A stretch of DNA of 60,000 bases from Chrysomallon squamiferum (lineage: Eukaryota; Mollusca; Gastropoda; Neomphalida; Peltospiridae). A model generated the notes under the pieces. That model was not told where the DNA came from and did no database searches. It saw only the letters and a list, made by a program, of their open reading frames with translations. The DNA lies in contig CM022671.1 of NCBI GenBank assembly GCA_012295275.1, positions 17,281,956-17,341,955 of the forward strand. Direction: 5' to 3'. Positions 34,729-48,224 of this stretch are shown in pieces; position 1 is the first letter of the stretch; each line of letters begins with the position of its first letter. The position numbers were made by a program, and so were the translations under genes.

Positions 34729-36788
34729 GAGTTTTGTTCTATGAATATAGTCTTTTTCGTTCAAATATCCCTTTTTAGTTCATGTAAAATATTATCTATT
34801 AGACCTAGTAAAACTTTCAATAGAACTAAGTATATGCAACGATCTTGTAATTTGTTAAAAAAAAAAAAAAAAAAAGAAAGAAAGAAAGAATAAGTAACAG
34901 AAATTATATAATAAAGGTCATAATTTAATGTTATTATATACTCAAACAATAGGAATTAAAAAGAGAGTGAAATATAATGAAAGATAAAAAGCATTTGAAG
35001 CTAGCTTCAAATAAAAACAAAGCATTTTATTATATTTTCATATGTACATTTTTGTCATCATAATAATTATACATGAATTTCTTTGTACTATTATCAGAAA
35101 TTTGAATCTGTTTAAAATATAAATAAATAATTTCATTAAAAATCTAAGTAATTAAAAAGGACAAACGTTTCAATTTCACTGACGTAAATGTCAGCCTCCT
35201 TCTTCCATCTATAATCAGTGTTTTTCTTGTCTAAAAAGAAACAAAAATAATAATGTTGTCTTGGAGAAATAGCAGATGAACATGTTTTAACATTTATTTT
35301 CAAAATGATCATAATGTAAAAATCGAGATAATTTGTTGAAAAACGTACTCAAAACGTCTAGAACTTTATAATGGTATCACGATCATTGATTAACGGATCA
35401 CTAAGAGCAAAATTTCAGATGCTCTCTTGTCCTCGATACATACATAGATACATACATACATACATATATAGACAGACAAACAGATAGAAAAAGAAACTAG
35501 ACAGACAGACAACAGATAGATATACAGACTGACAGAAAAACAGATGGACAGACAAACAGACAGACAATAAGAAAGAGAGAGGTAGGTAGACAATTGTATT
35601 TTGAATTTTAAAATATTTGTAACTCTTTAGGTGTCTTTTTTATTTATTTATTTATTTATTTATTTATTTTTGACGAACTAGTTCTACTTTCCTTTTCAAA
35701 AATGTGTCGCTATGTATTTATTTTCGTATTATTAAAATTCGAAAGCCACTTTGACTCTCTTGCTGGTTCGATGTGTCATCTATTCAGTAGTCACGTTGAG
35801 TGATTTGCTGTACAATCCATGTTATCTGTTTATTTCTTTTGTTTGCCTGTATTATCCTGCTGAGAAATGAGACTGTTTTGCTTTTTGTTTCCTTTATTTA
35901 TTTTGCTTAATACTTCTCTGATCGAATCACTGCCATTGTTGTTAATAACGTTCTTTCTTGCCTTTCTCGTTGTGTTTATTATTATCTCTTTTTTCTTTTT
36001 TTTTTTTTTTTTTTTCGGTGTCTTTCATTACTGTTTTGTTAGACTCATTTTATCCTACCATTCACTGAGACCTAAATGTATTGTTTCAATTCCAGTTTTT
36101 ATTATTTCTTTCTGTCGTGAAAGTCACCGTAAAGTTTTGGATCGCCGTTGTAGCGGAGTACTTAATGGCGCTGCAGGAGTTTATCGAATCGTCTTAACGA
36201 ACTCACTGCGGTCTTATTCTTGATGGTGACTTCCGCAGCAGTTCGCAATAAAAGTGCAATGCTCAGGTGATTAGCACTAATGAGAAAATAAATACTTGCT
36301 TTGACTCAGTAACACATCGACAAACACTTTTCTAACCTGTCATGACAGTATGGCTTTCTGTAGTGTGTGACCTTCTTTCTTAAATTTCTTGGACAAATGT
36401 TCGACCAAACGAAGGTCTTGTTTATTGAACATTGCTTAATTTTTTTCAATAAGTTGTTAATATATTTATTTGTTTATTTATTTAGAGCAGATAACGGGAT
36501 ATTTGTGTTCCTGTATTTCCTGAAGTTGATGATGATACAGGGGGACTGAAAGAAGCTTGTTGGGGACCGGTGAATCAGTTTCTATGGGGTTCGATGGGCC
36601 AGTGCATTTTAGTGCATTTCGGTGCAAAGTTAGATGTTTGTTATTGTACAGCTAATTACAGCCGTGTCAAAGCATGTTGGATAAACAGCGTACTAAAGAT
36701 TTTTTGTAGCTTGAACAAAAAATTGTTTATTCATGATTTATACAATATTGACAATGATAATGGTGATGATGATGATGTAAAGCCGAGC

Positions 36789-36790
<2 letters not shown>
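34729..36790. other. non-coding stretch
   Basis: Poly-A with GAAA at 34858-34890, GATA/GACA repeats at 35436-35590, TTTA repeats at 35640-35670, poly-T at 35998-36015. A unique block at 36060-36260 is less AT-rich but shows no supported exon. Confidence 0.4.

Positions 36791-36792
<2 letters not shown>

Positions 36793-36870
<78 letters not shown>
36793..36870. repeat. CT microsatellite
   Basis: Uninterrupted (CT)n of about 78 bases, preceded by a short GAT run at about 36758-36776. Confidence 0.95.
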
Positions 36871-36874
<4 letters not shown>

Positions 36875-37222
36875 ATATCAGTTTCTCACGATAGCTGTCT
36901 TATTATCTCCCTTTATATGAAGAATGTAGAACAACAATCACCTTTAAGAAGTCACAGGAAAATGAAGACACAACCTTGAAAAACCAATCAGACTAATTGT
37001 TGTTTACTAGCAGCCACAACTGCTCTGATATCATCAACATCATTGCAGTTATCTAAGAAATGGTTCATATGTGCCTAGTCTCCCCTACTTAAAATACACA
37101 CATACTTATTATACATTTATTTTATATTATTATGTTTCATTATATTTACTAAATTTATATTTCTTTTTAAACAAATTTTTATTTTTATTTGTTTATTTAG
37201 TTATACGGCTAGATAACTTGTT

Positions 37223-37276
<54 letters not shown>

Positions 37277-37319
37277 GTCTACTTTTAGGGTTTTTTGTTT
37301 CACAAGTTCGATCTCGATT

Positions 37320-37552
37320 ATATCTTTAATTCCACGGCCCGCCACTGAACACTTGGAAACCAGTTATTACGTTAGCTTCGCTGCTTTTTCTTTAAACCTG
37401 GCAAAGAATTGAGAGAGTCATATCTGTGTGTGTGTTTATCTGCGTGCACATATATATATATATATAATAGATTTCATATTTTGACCCTCAACCAAAACGC
37501 TGCATAGCTGCCTGACCCCCTTTCTCCGAAAGGTTTGCCGACCCGTGTTATA
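37320..37552 (-). mobile_element. possible hAT-type transposon end
   Basis: On the minus strand the right side reads CACGGGTCGGCAAACCTTTC, resembling the GGGTCGGCAAAC start of many hAT elements, and CCACGGCCCGCCACTGAACA (37332-37351, plus strand) resembles a common hAT subterminal GGCCCGCC block. I found no matching opposite end or 8-base target duplication, and (AT)n interrupts the region, so at most a fragment remains. Confidence 0.35.
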
Positions 37553-38308
37553 GATAATGTATAACACAACATTATATATGACAGTTATTACAAATCAGAG
37601 AACTGGTCCCAGACGTCTTTTCCCTTGCCAGATATTCTGCTGACCTCTCTTTCACCCCAGTCACACTAATAACATCCCACCCCCCTGATAATACTGGCAG
37701 ATATTTTACTGCCTGGGTTCCTTACGATAGCCTCAGTGACAGTGTTTACTATATAATAATGTCGTGGAGGAATTTCCCAAATACGTTTAGTATAATCAAA
37801 GAGAAATAAACTTCAGACGCCTTAATTATTAATGGTGTTTGTGTATGTTTAGTGAGACCAAAGATTATACTGGGTGCTTTTAGTTCAGTCTCTGACATAT
37901 GGACAGAGAAACAGAGAGATGGACAGATAGACAGAAAAAGCATTATTTGTTAGAGGTTTATATGAACGTCATTACATTACACATGTACGCGAAGAAGCTA
38001 TTAAAGTTGTTACTTTATTGTTAGGAAAGATTGGTTTCATTTAGAAATTTATAAAATGTTATTCAATAATTTTTTCATACCATTGCATCATATATACAAA
38101 GGAGCCATTTGTGGGGTTTTTTCCATGAGTTTTTCTTTTCTAATTCCTTTTTTTAAATAGTATGTGTTGCTGCAGTTGCTGTTTAGTTCATGTGCGGTGG
38201 TGAAATCAACTTAATTTAGTAATATGGCTTGGCCTTCTTCTTTTCTCTTACACAGATACACATAACACACACACACATATATATATACATACGTATTATA
38301 CGAATATG

Positions 38309-38429
<121 letters not shown>

Positions 38430-38667
38430 CCTGTCTGCGTTTTCATTTGTAATAGTCATTCGTTTTAACAATAATTCAAGAAGAGTTTCACTTGATTCTT
38501 CATTATCCAACATGCAACAGACGAATAATGTTTTTAATGCCAGTGTCTCGTGATTCAGAAGAATATAGCTTCCAGTTATTGTTTAACGTTTTAGGCGTGT
38601 TCTCATAACTGTAATCTTGTTTCAGTCAGCTTTTAGTCACTTGATACTCTCACAATTTAAATAAGTA

Positions 38668-38850
38668 GATCAAAATCAGACTAATTTGAACTTCAATCGA
38701 TAATCTAGACTTTCAGAGTGTTTATGTCACTGTTTAAATCAAGGACAGACAAACACACAAACTGATCGGATGGATGGATGGATGGATGGATGGATAGGTG
38801 AATATCTGAGAAAAATGGAGAGATGAAAGGATCGAATGATGATTTTAGAC
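38668..38850 (+). repeat. duplicated segment, copy 1
   Basis: Similar in the same orientation to 39935-40056: AGTAGATCAAAATCAGA / AGTGTATCAAAGTCAGA, ATAATCTAG / ATAATCTGT, GTCACTGTTT, GACAGACAAA / AATAGACAAA and GATCGAATGATGAT / GATCGAATAGTGAT occur in the same order. A GGAT array (38767-38796) is inserted in this copy. Confidence 0.6.
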
Positions 38851-38915
38851 AACAGACTGATTGAGAAATACAGAGAAAGAGATAGACGCAAATAGACAGG
38901 TAAATAGGCAGGAAC

Positions 38916-38957
<42 letters not shown>

Positions 38958-39016
38958 GTTTTTATAGATAGATAGATAGATGTGTTTAGATAGATAGGTG
39001 TATTTAGATAGATAAA
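38767..39016. repeat. GGAT and GATA microsatellites
   Basis: (GGAT)n at 38767-38796 and (GATA)n at 38920-38957, with further short GATA runs to about 39016. Confidence 0.9.
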
Positions 39017-39200
39017 AAGTTAGCTATATAGACAAATAAATATAGATAAACATGTTTGTATGTCTATATAAGACAGACTGATTGACTGACTCATCGAGTG
39101 AGATGGTCATAGACAATGGAAAAAGATTAAAAAGAAAGAATGTATATGTGTATGTATGTATGTGTTTATTTGTATAGGTATACGTATGTGTGTGTGTTCT

Positions 39201-39202
<2 letters not shown>

Positions 39203-39270
<68 letters not shown>
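39203..39270. repeat. GT microsatellite
   Basis: Uninterrupted (GT)n of about 68 bases. Confidence 0.95.
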
Positions 39271-39271
<1 letters not shown>

Positions 39272-39395
39272 CAAACACATTACATTTTTGTTCACTTTCA
39301 CATTATTCATACTAACAAACTTCTGGCACTGAATCATCATATCCATAAAAAAAAAAAAATTTAAATTAAAATTTAAAATGTTTTTAACTACCACA

Positions 39396-39637
39396 TAAAT
39401 TTGATCCAAGTACACAACCAGAAATTAGTATATGTTCCTTTGTCATAAAAGGATATATTTTATTTCCTATTGATTAAAAGAATCATACACACAAACACAC
39501 ACGCACGCACACACATATCCGCACACTCACATACGTAGGAACGCACTTGAGCCCGCTCACCACACCTCCACCCAAAATTAATCAATTTTTCAAGTTACTA
39601 AAAACAAACGCATCTTAACAGTTTTCTACTTTTTGTA
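39396..39637 (-). repeat. dispersed repeat, copy B
   Basis: Inverted partner of 34524-34728. It differs mainly in the GT/CA-rich middle, which is longer here, and by point changes. Both copies start and stop within the same blocks. Confidence 0.75.
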
Positions 39638-39699
39638 TATAGAATAGCACATTTTGTCTAACTAAATTTATCATAATTGCATAATACTTGCCCACTGTT

Positions 39700-39815
39700 G
39701 CTTTTTATCTAAATGTTTGTCTGAATTAACACACCTATTCTGTTTTCTGTTATTTAATTTAATAAACAAGGACATATGTGAATCAGTACTATATTTGGAA
39801 TTTAAAATCTATCTA
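39700..39815 (+). repeat. duplicated segment, copy 1
   Basis: Resembles 40240-40385. Shared are CTGAATTAA, ACAAGGACATATGTGAATCA / ACAAGGACACATATAAATCA, and ACTATATTTGGAATTTAA / ACTATATTTAGAATTTAA. Together with the 38668/39935 pair this suggests stepwise duplication across 38.6-40.4 kb. Confidence 0.5.
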
Positions 39816-39934
39816 GAATGTTATTTTGATATAGGACAAGGTAGGTTAAAGTTATTATTTTAATGATGTAGGCGTGATCAGATAACAATAACTTTAAAGT
39901 AAGTTTAAAGTTACTGAAAATTTATATAAGTGTA

Positions 39935-40056
39935 TCAAAGTCAGAGTTCCTTCACCTTATAATCTGTCTGTCAGAATATATTTGTCACTGTTTTAATACG
40001 GAATAGACAAATAGACTAGACCGATGGAGGAATGAAGCGATCGAATAGTGATGGAT
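39935..40056 (+). repeat. duplicated segment, copy 2
   Basis: Same-orientation partner of 38668-38850, lacking the GGAT insert. Confidence 0.6.
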
Positions 40057-40239
40057 AGACAGATATATCTATATATGTACATATATATATATATAAAGAC
40101 AAAAAATAGACAGACAGACAGACAGGTCGGTGCTACTAATTTGCTGGCGGTCATATTTGTCTACAATGATTTCCTACATTCTTATAATCTTGTATTGTAA
40201 CAGGTTAATATAATATAACTGCATAATGTTGTGTCAGCT

Positions 40240-40385
40240 ACTCTACGTTTTCTCTGTTTAACCTGAATTAATGATCAGGTGGTTATTAGTATACCTCTTC
40301 TGATTCCAGCAGAAAATTTAATCATATGACTCAGCACAAGGACACATATAAATCAAAACTATATTTAGAATTTAATAATAAACTT
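40240..40385 (+). repeat. duplicated segment, copy 2
   Basis: Same-orientation partner of 39700-39815, with small insertions between the shared blocks. Confidence 0.5.
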
Positions 40386-40588
40386 AATTTCATTGAAATA
40401 TGAGAAATTCTAGATTATGTTATGAGATTACCATTGTTATAAATGATTAAAAAAAAGATCCGTAAAAATGATGATTAACTTCTGGGTTTTTTTTAGGTTT
40501 TAATTTTTTATAATTCTTTTTTCATATTTATTAATTTTAATTTATTTCGCTATTAATAAATTTGGGTTAATGATATATTTACTTATTT

Positions 40589-40732
<144 letters not shown>

Positions 40733-40849
40733 AAAGTCACTGCCATTTTAAGTCAGGATTGACATTTTGTTTTATCAGTAAATATAGACAATATCAGTAA
40801 TGTAGAAAAGCAGTACAAATGATATTAATTATATACATACAGGTATATA

Positions 40850-40905
<56 letters not shown>

Positions 40906-40990
40906 TATATATATATACACACACACAAACACACACACAGATAGATAGATAGATAGATAGAGAGAGAGATACGTACACACATATATAATA
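40850..40990. repeat. GT / AT / CA / GATA microsatellite cluster
   Basis: (GT)n, (AT)n, (CA)n and GATA units in series; frames here are artefacts. Confidence 0.9.
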
Positions 40991-41762
40991 CCTGCATATA
41001 TTAATTAATCGTCTACTCTTTTTATAAACATAACAAACAATATGTAGATATATATATACATTTTCCCCCCTAAAGCCAGTCATGGTTTCTAAATAAGTTA
41101 ACCAGCCGCATGCTGCTGTGTATTGCTGTGTATCGGATGTATTACAGATATACATTGACAAAATTAAAAACGTGCATGCGTGGAGACCTGTTTTCGGTGT
41201 TTTATTTGATTATATGCTTGTCATCGATTTCATGTCAAATGTAAAAGGTTCATAATAACTGATGAGGCAGAAGGGAGAGGAAAAAAAAAACATCGTTTCT
41301 ACCATTAAACGTTTGATTATAGAAATCAGTGAATGAATGATAAATAAATGACAGAATATTTAAAAACATTTTTGCTGTTTTAGTACTAAAGGTTAGTGCG
41401 GCTTTTTCAGAATGGTGTAATTAGAGAGGAAACCCGACGATACATCTGCATGAACTATTTTTGTTGATCAGCAGCAGTAAAGTCTCTTTTATTCGCACCT
41501 TTTCCACATACTTGTAAAAATAGGTCATGATGTGGAGACTGAACAGGAAACAGTCAATAGGAACACAGAAAATGAATTAATTCTATAGATCCATCTTTGA
41601 TTGATAACTAAATGTAAATATTCAGCTAGTTTATTTAAAAATCTATATTTTCTCTATGTTCTAGTTAAGGTATATCAAGTTTAATTTATACAATGAAATT
41701 GTTTTCCAGTGACGTTCAGTTTAATTGATGCCGAAATGTAAAATAGAAACATCTAGGATCAA

Positions 41763-41780
41763 ACACACACACACACACAG

Positions 41781-41865
<85 letters not shown>
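41763..41865. repeat. compound CA-GA microsatellite
   Basis: (CA)n then (GA)n to 41865, followed by the same ATTTTAAAGTCAC seen at 40728-40740. Confidence 0.95.
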
Positions 41866-41869
<4 letters not shown>

Positions 41870-41879
41870 AAAGTCACAG

Positions 41880-42760
41880 TTTAAACGTGCTGTTCATATT
41901 ATACAGTTTCCCTTTGAATAAATTCGTCTGTTCTGGAGTTCATGATTAGCGAATTAGCCTAGTTAGATAAACACAGCTTTTAGACGGAGAAATAACATCG
42001 TAACATTAACTCAGCTTTTTTCTTCTTTTTTTCGCAAATCCTAAAGAAAATAACCACACTGACCTTGGGATGCTGTTTAATCTACGTATTATACATATAA
42101 ACGACCAAACACGATTTTATCTTTTTCTTCTTTTATCTTTATACGTGACTTCTCGTTTCTGCTTTTACTCTTCAAAACGAGGTTTAAGTTTCCTCCCGCG
42201 TTTTCGTGCCACCAGAACTTTAACTAAATTAACACTTGACAAGAACATAATTGTACACGGGTTATTATGGACTCGTAAAAATTTGCAAGATTATTTAGTA
42301 GCAGGAAGGTGGCTTGCGGAAAACCTTTCACGTCCATTTTGTTTTCTGTGTGTTGATACTGCGGATTAACACTGTAGGTTATTGTAGGTCGTAAAGCGTT
42401 TGCAACTGGTGTTTTGACTACGTGCAGATCTGCAGAGGTTGAAGGTTACCCCGTAACACGGTGGCCACGTTTTTATGTTGTTTTTTTTTTATTATCCCTC
42501 AAGAGATCCACAGGATCACTGTTTTCAATAACTGTCCAGTGAATGGAGTTTTAACATCGTTAAATAATGACAGTTTGTAATAAAAACAATTACTAAATCG
42601 CTATAAAAACTAATTTGGTTTTTTTTTGTCTATGTATGTATGTGAATGTATTGTATGTCTGTATTTATATGTGTGTATGCATGTATGTGTATGTTTATAT
42701 GTATATATCTATGTATGTATGTACGTTTGTATTATGTAGTTAGGATTTTGAATATTCTCT
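41880..42760. other. non-coding stretch
   Basis: Unique sequence to about 42600, then TATG repeats (about 42640-42725). The 99-codon plus-strand frame at 42070-42369 has a Leu/Phe/Tyr-rich start and no known motif. Confidence 0.4.
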
Positions 42761-42769
42761 GTCTTATAA

Positions 42770-42912
42770 ACGTCTGATTAGGCTCTTCATTTTTCGGGAA
42801 CGCAATGGCGCAGGAGGACAAAGTCCAGTCACAACCTCACAAACCCCGTCAGATGCCGCTGACGAGATTCGAACGCATGGCACCCATTCGTCAGCACTCC
42901 AAAGGCTTATGT
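42770..42912 (-). mobile_element. tRNA-derived SINE fragment
   Basis: On the minus strand GCGTTCGAATCTC (42864-42876) is a good Pol III B box and T-arm, followed by GTCAGCGGCA like a tRNA 3' acceptor strand, then a tRNA-unrelated body with GGTTTGTGAGGTTGTGACTG and CTTTGTCCTCCTGCGCC. The A-box half is missing; sequence gives way to a TATG array at about 42908. Hence a 5'-truncated retroposon, not a tRNA gene. Confidence 0.65.
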
Positions 42913-43800
42913 ATGTATGTTTATAGTATATATATGTATGTTTGATTTTATTATTTTTATATATGAATGTTGTGTGTAGATAAGAATTATTATTATAATT
43001 ATAAAAGTAATGAATTAAAATAATGAGCGTTGAGCGATTTGGCATTCACGTCTAACATCAAATGCTACACTTCAATAAACTGCTCCTCGCAGGCTAACGA
43101 AACAGTGTTACTAAAATAGAAATCCAAGCGTTATCTGAATGATCAAATGTAACGGGAATTGTTAAAAATCTATAATACAGTCCACGGATTAAGAATGGTA
43201 AATCTAGATGTAAGCTTTTAGAGAAACCGAAAAGGAATGATTAATTTGTGTAATTATGTTATTAGATTTAATAAGAAGGAAAGTCGATTTTTGCACTGAC
43301 CAGAAATTTATTTTAAATTATTATATTTATTTATTTATTTTTATTTTTACTTTATTATTATTAACATAGTAGTAGTATTTTTTTTATTGTGCAGTGGAAT
43401 TTGTATTTTATTTATTTATTTATTATTTATTTACTATTTTATTATTATTACTTTTTTATTTTTTATTATTATTATTATTTATTATTAAAATTTACTTTTT
43501 ACAGGGTTATTAATCTGAGATAACGATATCTCTGTATTGAATCAGTGGTTCAGAAAATAACATATTCCAAAGTGATGACGTTTCTCGGTTTCAAAAAAGA
43601 AAAGAGGCTTATGGATAAATTCGACAAATTAAGTATCAGCGGAAACGAATTGATTAAGAATACAAATCTGTCACGTATTTTCATACAGAAATGTCTTAAA
43701 TGCTGACGACGGTAACATGTATGGACACTGTATTTAACCTTACGGAATTTTAAATAAATTGATTCTGTACTGCAGACGTACGAAATTCAGAACTGTATAA
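42913..43800. other. non-coding stretch with TTA-rich tract
   Basis: TATG repeats, unique sequence, then a TTTA/ATT-rich tract at 43320-43500. No gene is supported. Confidence 0.45.
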
Positions 43801-43831
43801 TTCTGTATTGGGTTTTTTTTTTTTTTTTCAG

Positions 43832-43887
43832 CTCCTGTCAAAGAAGACGAACATGATGCAATCAGTGCACTGTACAAATTAGGCTAA
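43832..43887 (+). CDS. candidate short 3'-terminal exon
   Basis: A very strong acceptor, an 18-base T run followed by CAG (43829-43831), precedes two bases completing a codon, 17 open codons (PVKEDEHDAISALYKLG) and TAA at 43885. The peptide is compact, acidic then helical-looking, and reads like a protein C-terminus. Its shortness means chance is likely, and the poly-T may only be a microsatellite. No family recognised. Confidence 0.25.
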
Positions 43888-44439
43888 AAGCTCCTGGAAC
43901 TTCATCGATACTGGAAATGAAATACCAACGATAATGAACCAAATTAAAAAGTTAGAAACAAATCTGAAGGGCATGGGGTTATTTCCATTATATGATATGA
44001 AACTGAATGACCCAACACTACTTAGATATAAATGTTACTTGCAATAACAGCCTTATGGTTGTCACAAATTACGGGTTTTAACCGAACAGACAATTACATG
44101 TCATACCTTTATTTGTTTTTAACTGAACCGGTACTTACTTATTGAAGAATTGCTAATGAAGTTCTCTCATTCTACTGAACTATTGTAATTTCTATATCAG
44201 ATCATTAATTCGGATAAATAACTGCTAGTATAATTTTAACTAATCATGAAAAGAGTTTTTATATTATCTTGGTGATCCTGCCTCGTGTTATTATTTCTCT
44301 CTGTATTTTGATTAGCGCCGCTGATTAGGGTTAGCATAGTAATACAAACATCTGTCTGTATTGAAAAGAACCTCAGAATAGGATATGACAAAGAAAAAGG
44401 GAAAACAATATGTTGAGTGCTTCGATACTACGACTTGCC

Positions 44440-44470
44440 GATGATGATGATGATGATGATGATGATGGGG
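44440..44470. repeat. GAT microsatellite
   Basis: About nine GAT triplets. Confidence 0.85.
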
Positions 44471-44881
44471 ATGATCTATGTCTTTGTTTTACTGGAGGAA
44501 TGTCTTTGAGATAAAAATAGTACAAAAGTACAAAAGGCTGTATGACAATAATCTGAATACGACAATAATTAATACTTGATCCTAGACTGACAGAATTAGA
44601 ACTGGATGAAGCTAATACTTTGTTTGATGTTTCATCATGATATCGGTATAAATTATTTCCAGTAATGCTGGTTTGAGATAAATTATAACGACTGTTACTG
44701 AACTGAAGCTCAGATCTCATTTCTTCTGAACGTCACAGCGCTAATTCCTCAGCTCTTACATTAATTAAAATACAGTTAGTTTTCTAAAATAATTGTTGAA
44801 ATTAGTGATACACAACAACAGACTTTCTTTTTGTTATGAGGCATACAAGGACTGAACTGTTCCGTGTTTATCAAAAAGAAA

Positions 44882-44888
44882 AGAAAAG

Positions 44889-44924
<36 letters not shown>
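44882..44924. repeat. poly-A tract
   Basis: Almost pure A over about 40 bases after AAAAG units. No retroposon body was recognised upstream. Confidence 0.85.
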
Positions 44925-44927
<3 letters not shown>

Positions 44928-45349
44928 ACTTAAGTTTCATTTTACATCAGTCTGCAGACATTTTGGTCCGGCCTTGACTCCAAATCACAGTACAGTTTCC
45001 AGAAAATCAAATCATCAATATTCTCGCGACATCTCTTCTTAGCGAGCATTTACACTAAAATTTCTCTTTAAAAAAAATTGCATTTCTGTGGATCTATAAA
45101 TGAATGATTAAGCAATGCATTTAGGCAACAACATTTACCAGACAAAGTTGGGCCAATGAGGAACCGGATTTTTCCGGTTTTCTGGACCAGGCTAAATTAT
45201 ATACTGAAAATATAAAGAATACAATGAAAAATTAAAGAAATAAATTATGTTAACAGATACAAATTGATACATTTCTGTAGATGCTTTTTTCTATTTTTAT
45301 GTGTTTGCTGTTGGCTGTTGGTATCTTTTTCTCTTTTCTTTTGTTCATT

Positions 45350-45441
45350 TTTTTTATTATTATTATTTTTTTTTTTTCATTGTAGATCTTTTTTGTCTGC
45401 TTGGAGGTTTTATTATGTATTTATTTTGTTTTTTTTATCTT

Positions 45442-45505
<64 letters not shown>

Positions 45506-45556
45506 TTTTTTTTTTTTTTATTTTATTTTATTTTATTTTATTTTTTTTTTTTTTTT
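45350..45556. repeat. T-rich tract with AT microsatellite
   Basis: Poly-T, (AT)n at 45445-45502, then TTTTA repeats and poly-T. The 165-codon frame covering this is a base-composition artefact. Confidence 0.9.
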
Positions 45557-45789
45557 GTTGTTCGGATAGAAATAGTTTGGTACTTGTATTTTATATTTTC
45601 GCACTAAATGTTAGACATTTCTTCCTGTTTTCTTTCATTAGTATACATTATAATAAAGACCGAGAGAAAACAAATTATTTTCTTTGTGTACATGCAGTAA
45701 GTAGATCAGTTCTTGGACTGTGCAGGTTAGACAAAGTCGCATTTAACGATGATAAATTAAACTCTGCGCATCCCTTCATCTCGGACTGC

Positions 45790-48120
45790 AGTTATTAGTA
45801 ATCTCAGTTTCACGTCTTTCTAATCACAACGTGAGTATGTGATGGCTTCCAGCTGAATTCGTAAGGACAAAGGATCAAAAAGAATATCAGATAATCGTAT
45901 TCATAAATGTAATTCAGTGAGAAAAACAGTTTTTTTTTTAATTATTATTATTATTATTATTATTTCAATATTTATTGATACCATTTATTTGAAATATTCA
46001 TTAGCAAAAGCACCTGGACCAGGTGTAACAGGTGACCTGATTCGATTTGATTAGAAATCAGTACAGCTGTTTATTTTATTTCCTTATCAACAACCAGAGC
46101 ATTTGAGATCCGCTTGTCTTGTTGGAAAAACTGCTGCCAAGTTTTATCTGTCCGGTATGGAATATAGACATATTTTTTTCGATAAGCGTTCCCAGATTTA
46201 TCGAAATTACATGATCCTTAGTTTATGATCGCTGGTTAACAACACTGTTAGCCAAACTGTACATTTCATGTCATTCGCTGACACTTGAAGTGTTTCCAGA
46301 CTCTGCATTATGGTCCATTCACTCAGATAACCACAGTGCATGTCATTTCAGTACCAAAACAACACAGACTACTTTCAAACATTGTTTTTTGGAATAATCA
46401 TAATCATTTATCAACATCGATGTTGTTGTTGTATGTATTATTGCCTGAGGTAGTGTTTTTGTTATTGTTTATGTTACCTGTCTTGTTCCCTTTACATCTC
46501 TACATTATCATCATCGTAATTAGATCATTACACTTGTTGTCCTCGTTGTTGTTGTCGTCACTGATGTGTCATCACCATTATCAGGATTTTACTTACAATT
46601 TTTAATCCACTTCTGGAAGTCTCTAAGCAGAGTTGAAAATCAATTTAAAAGATGCAACCTGCGTCGCAGCTTTTCTTTCATGCCGTCTTTTGACACCTGT
46701 CAACCTCTGGGACGTCACAAACCAGGCATAGTGTTCAGTGTTTCCTTCCTCTACCTTCGTTTTTCACACGAACCTTTGACGTGTCTCAGTAATTCCAGGA
46801 CTTGCCAGTTTTCTCAAAGTTGCTTGGAACCAGCCACGTGACAGCTAAATGTATCTCTATTAGATTAACACTAACGTGGTCAGCCTAAGCTCCACACTCG
46901 CTATATCAATCATCGCCAAGGTGTGTTTCAAAGATAATGAGACCTTTGGGAGAGATACAATCATAATAATGTTTAGGTTTTCACTTTAGTTTCGTTTCTT
47001 TCTTTCTTTATCTCTGTACTATTGTTGTTGTCGTTTTCTCAGCCTTAACGTTGGTTTAGTTTTTAGTGAAACAGTAGCGATCTGTAGTTCGTTGTTTCAC
47101 GTTTAATCGTAGGTTTTGCCAAAATTACTTATTTAGAAATAAAAACCATGTCAGTTAAAATATTCTTCAGTATTACTGTGGTTTTTGTTGTTGTTGTTGT
47201 TGCTGTTGTTTTGCGTTATTTGTTTATTTATTTATTTATTTTTATTTATTAATTCATTTGTTGTTGTTCTTGTGTGTTTCTGGGTGTAAAACTTTGGTTT
47301 CTTGTTGTTGTCTTGGTAACATATGAATATATAAATATAGTCACAGACATATGCACATAATTATAAACACATATAAACCGCAGTCCACAATATTTCCAAA
47401 TATTTAAAACAGCTTTAATTCTTAAATGACCAAAATTCATGTCATATTGATTCATGTTTTGATGTTATAAGGGGTTTATTTCTTTTTATTATTTGCTTTT
47501 CTTCACCTTTATTTTATTTTTATTTTTATTTTTATTTTCATTTTCGTTTTCGTTTTCGTTTTTTTTTTTTTTTTCATTTTATCTTATTTTTATTTTTTTT
47601 TTTTTTTTTTTATTCCATTCCATTCCATATCATCCTGTTCTAATCTGTTTTGTTTATTTGTTGTTTGTTTTTTTACCAATTAATTTTGTGTTTTGTTTCC
47701 TTTTAAATTCGTTAACATATAAAGACCTACGTAACAAAACTAACATATCAGTTCGACATTCAGAAATCTATTTTCGCTCCGTGTGCTACTCTCATTCAGT
47801 CAGCGAATTCATCAGTTTAAAGCGACCTTCTTCAGCAGAATATATTAATTCATTTTCCTCAATAAATAGTCGTGATGAAGGAATGAGGAAATGCTTTATT
47901 TATTTAATTACACACTCGGTGCGTTTTTAATCTGTGGTTATTCGGCGTCATACGTAAGGATAAAGATAATGTATAATGAAATCTGCGCCTGCCACCCGAT
48001 GATCAATTCTTTCGATTAGCAGAACGCGGCCGTATGCATTGAATGGACATGGACTGTCTTAGGCTACGTCCCACTTCAATGTGCTCAGTCCGTAGTCTAG
48101 CCAGATCTTAAAAATGGTTA
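45790..48120. other. non-coding stretch
   Basis: (ATT)n at 45940-45964, GTT and TTTA runs near 47190-47250, T-rich tract at 47490-47625, and unique, less AT-rich blocks at 46000-46950 and 47940-48110. No motif-bearing frame or splice-bounded exon was recognised. Confidence 0.4.
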
Positions 48121-48224
48121 ATTGATTCAATATTTATTTGGCAGTTCAACATATAAATTTCACTTTATTTGTATATAACGAAAAAGCTTCTTTTTTTTTG
48201 GTCTTCAACATATTCGATTTTCAG

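Noticed and set aside
42070-42369. 99-codon plus-strand frame
   Set aside because: Starts in a hydrophobic T-rich segment, has no motif, and lacks splice or poly(A) context.
42864-42876. tRNA gene suggested by a perfect B box
   Set aside because: The A-box half and 5' acceptor strand are missing and a non-tRNA body follows; classed as SINE.
46285-46841. Frames of 91 and 106 codons in a less AT-rich block
   Set aside because: No domain similarity recognised and no splice-bounded segment; left as non-coding.
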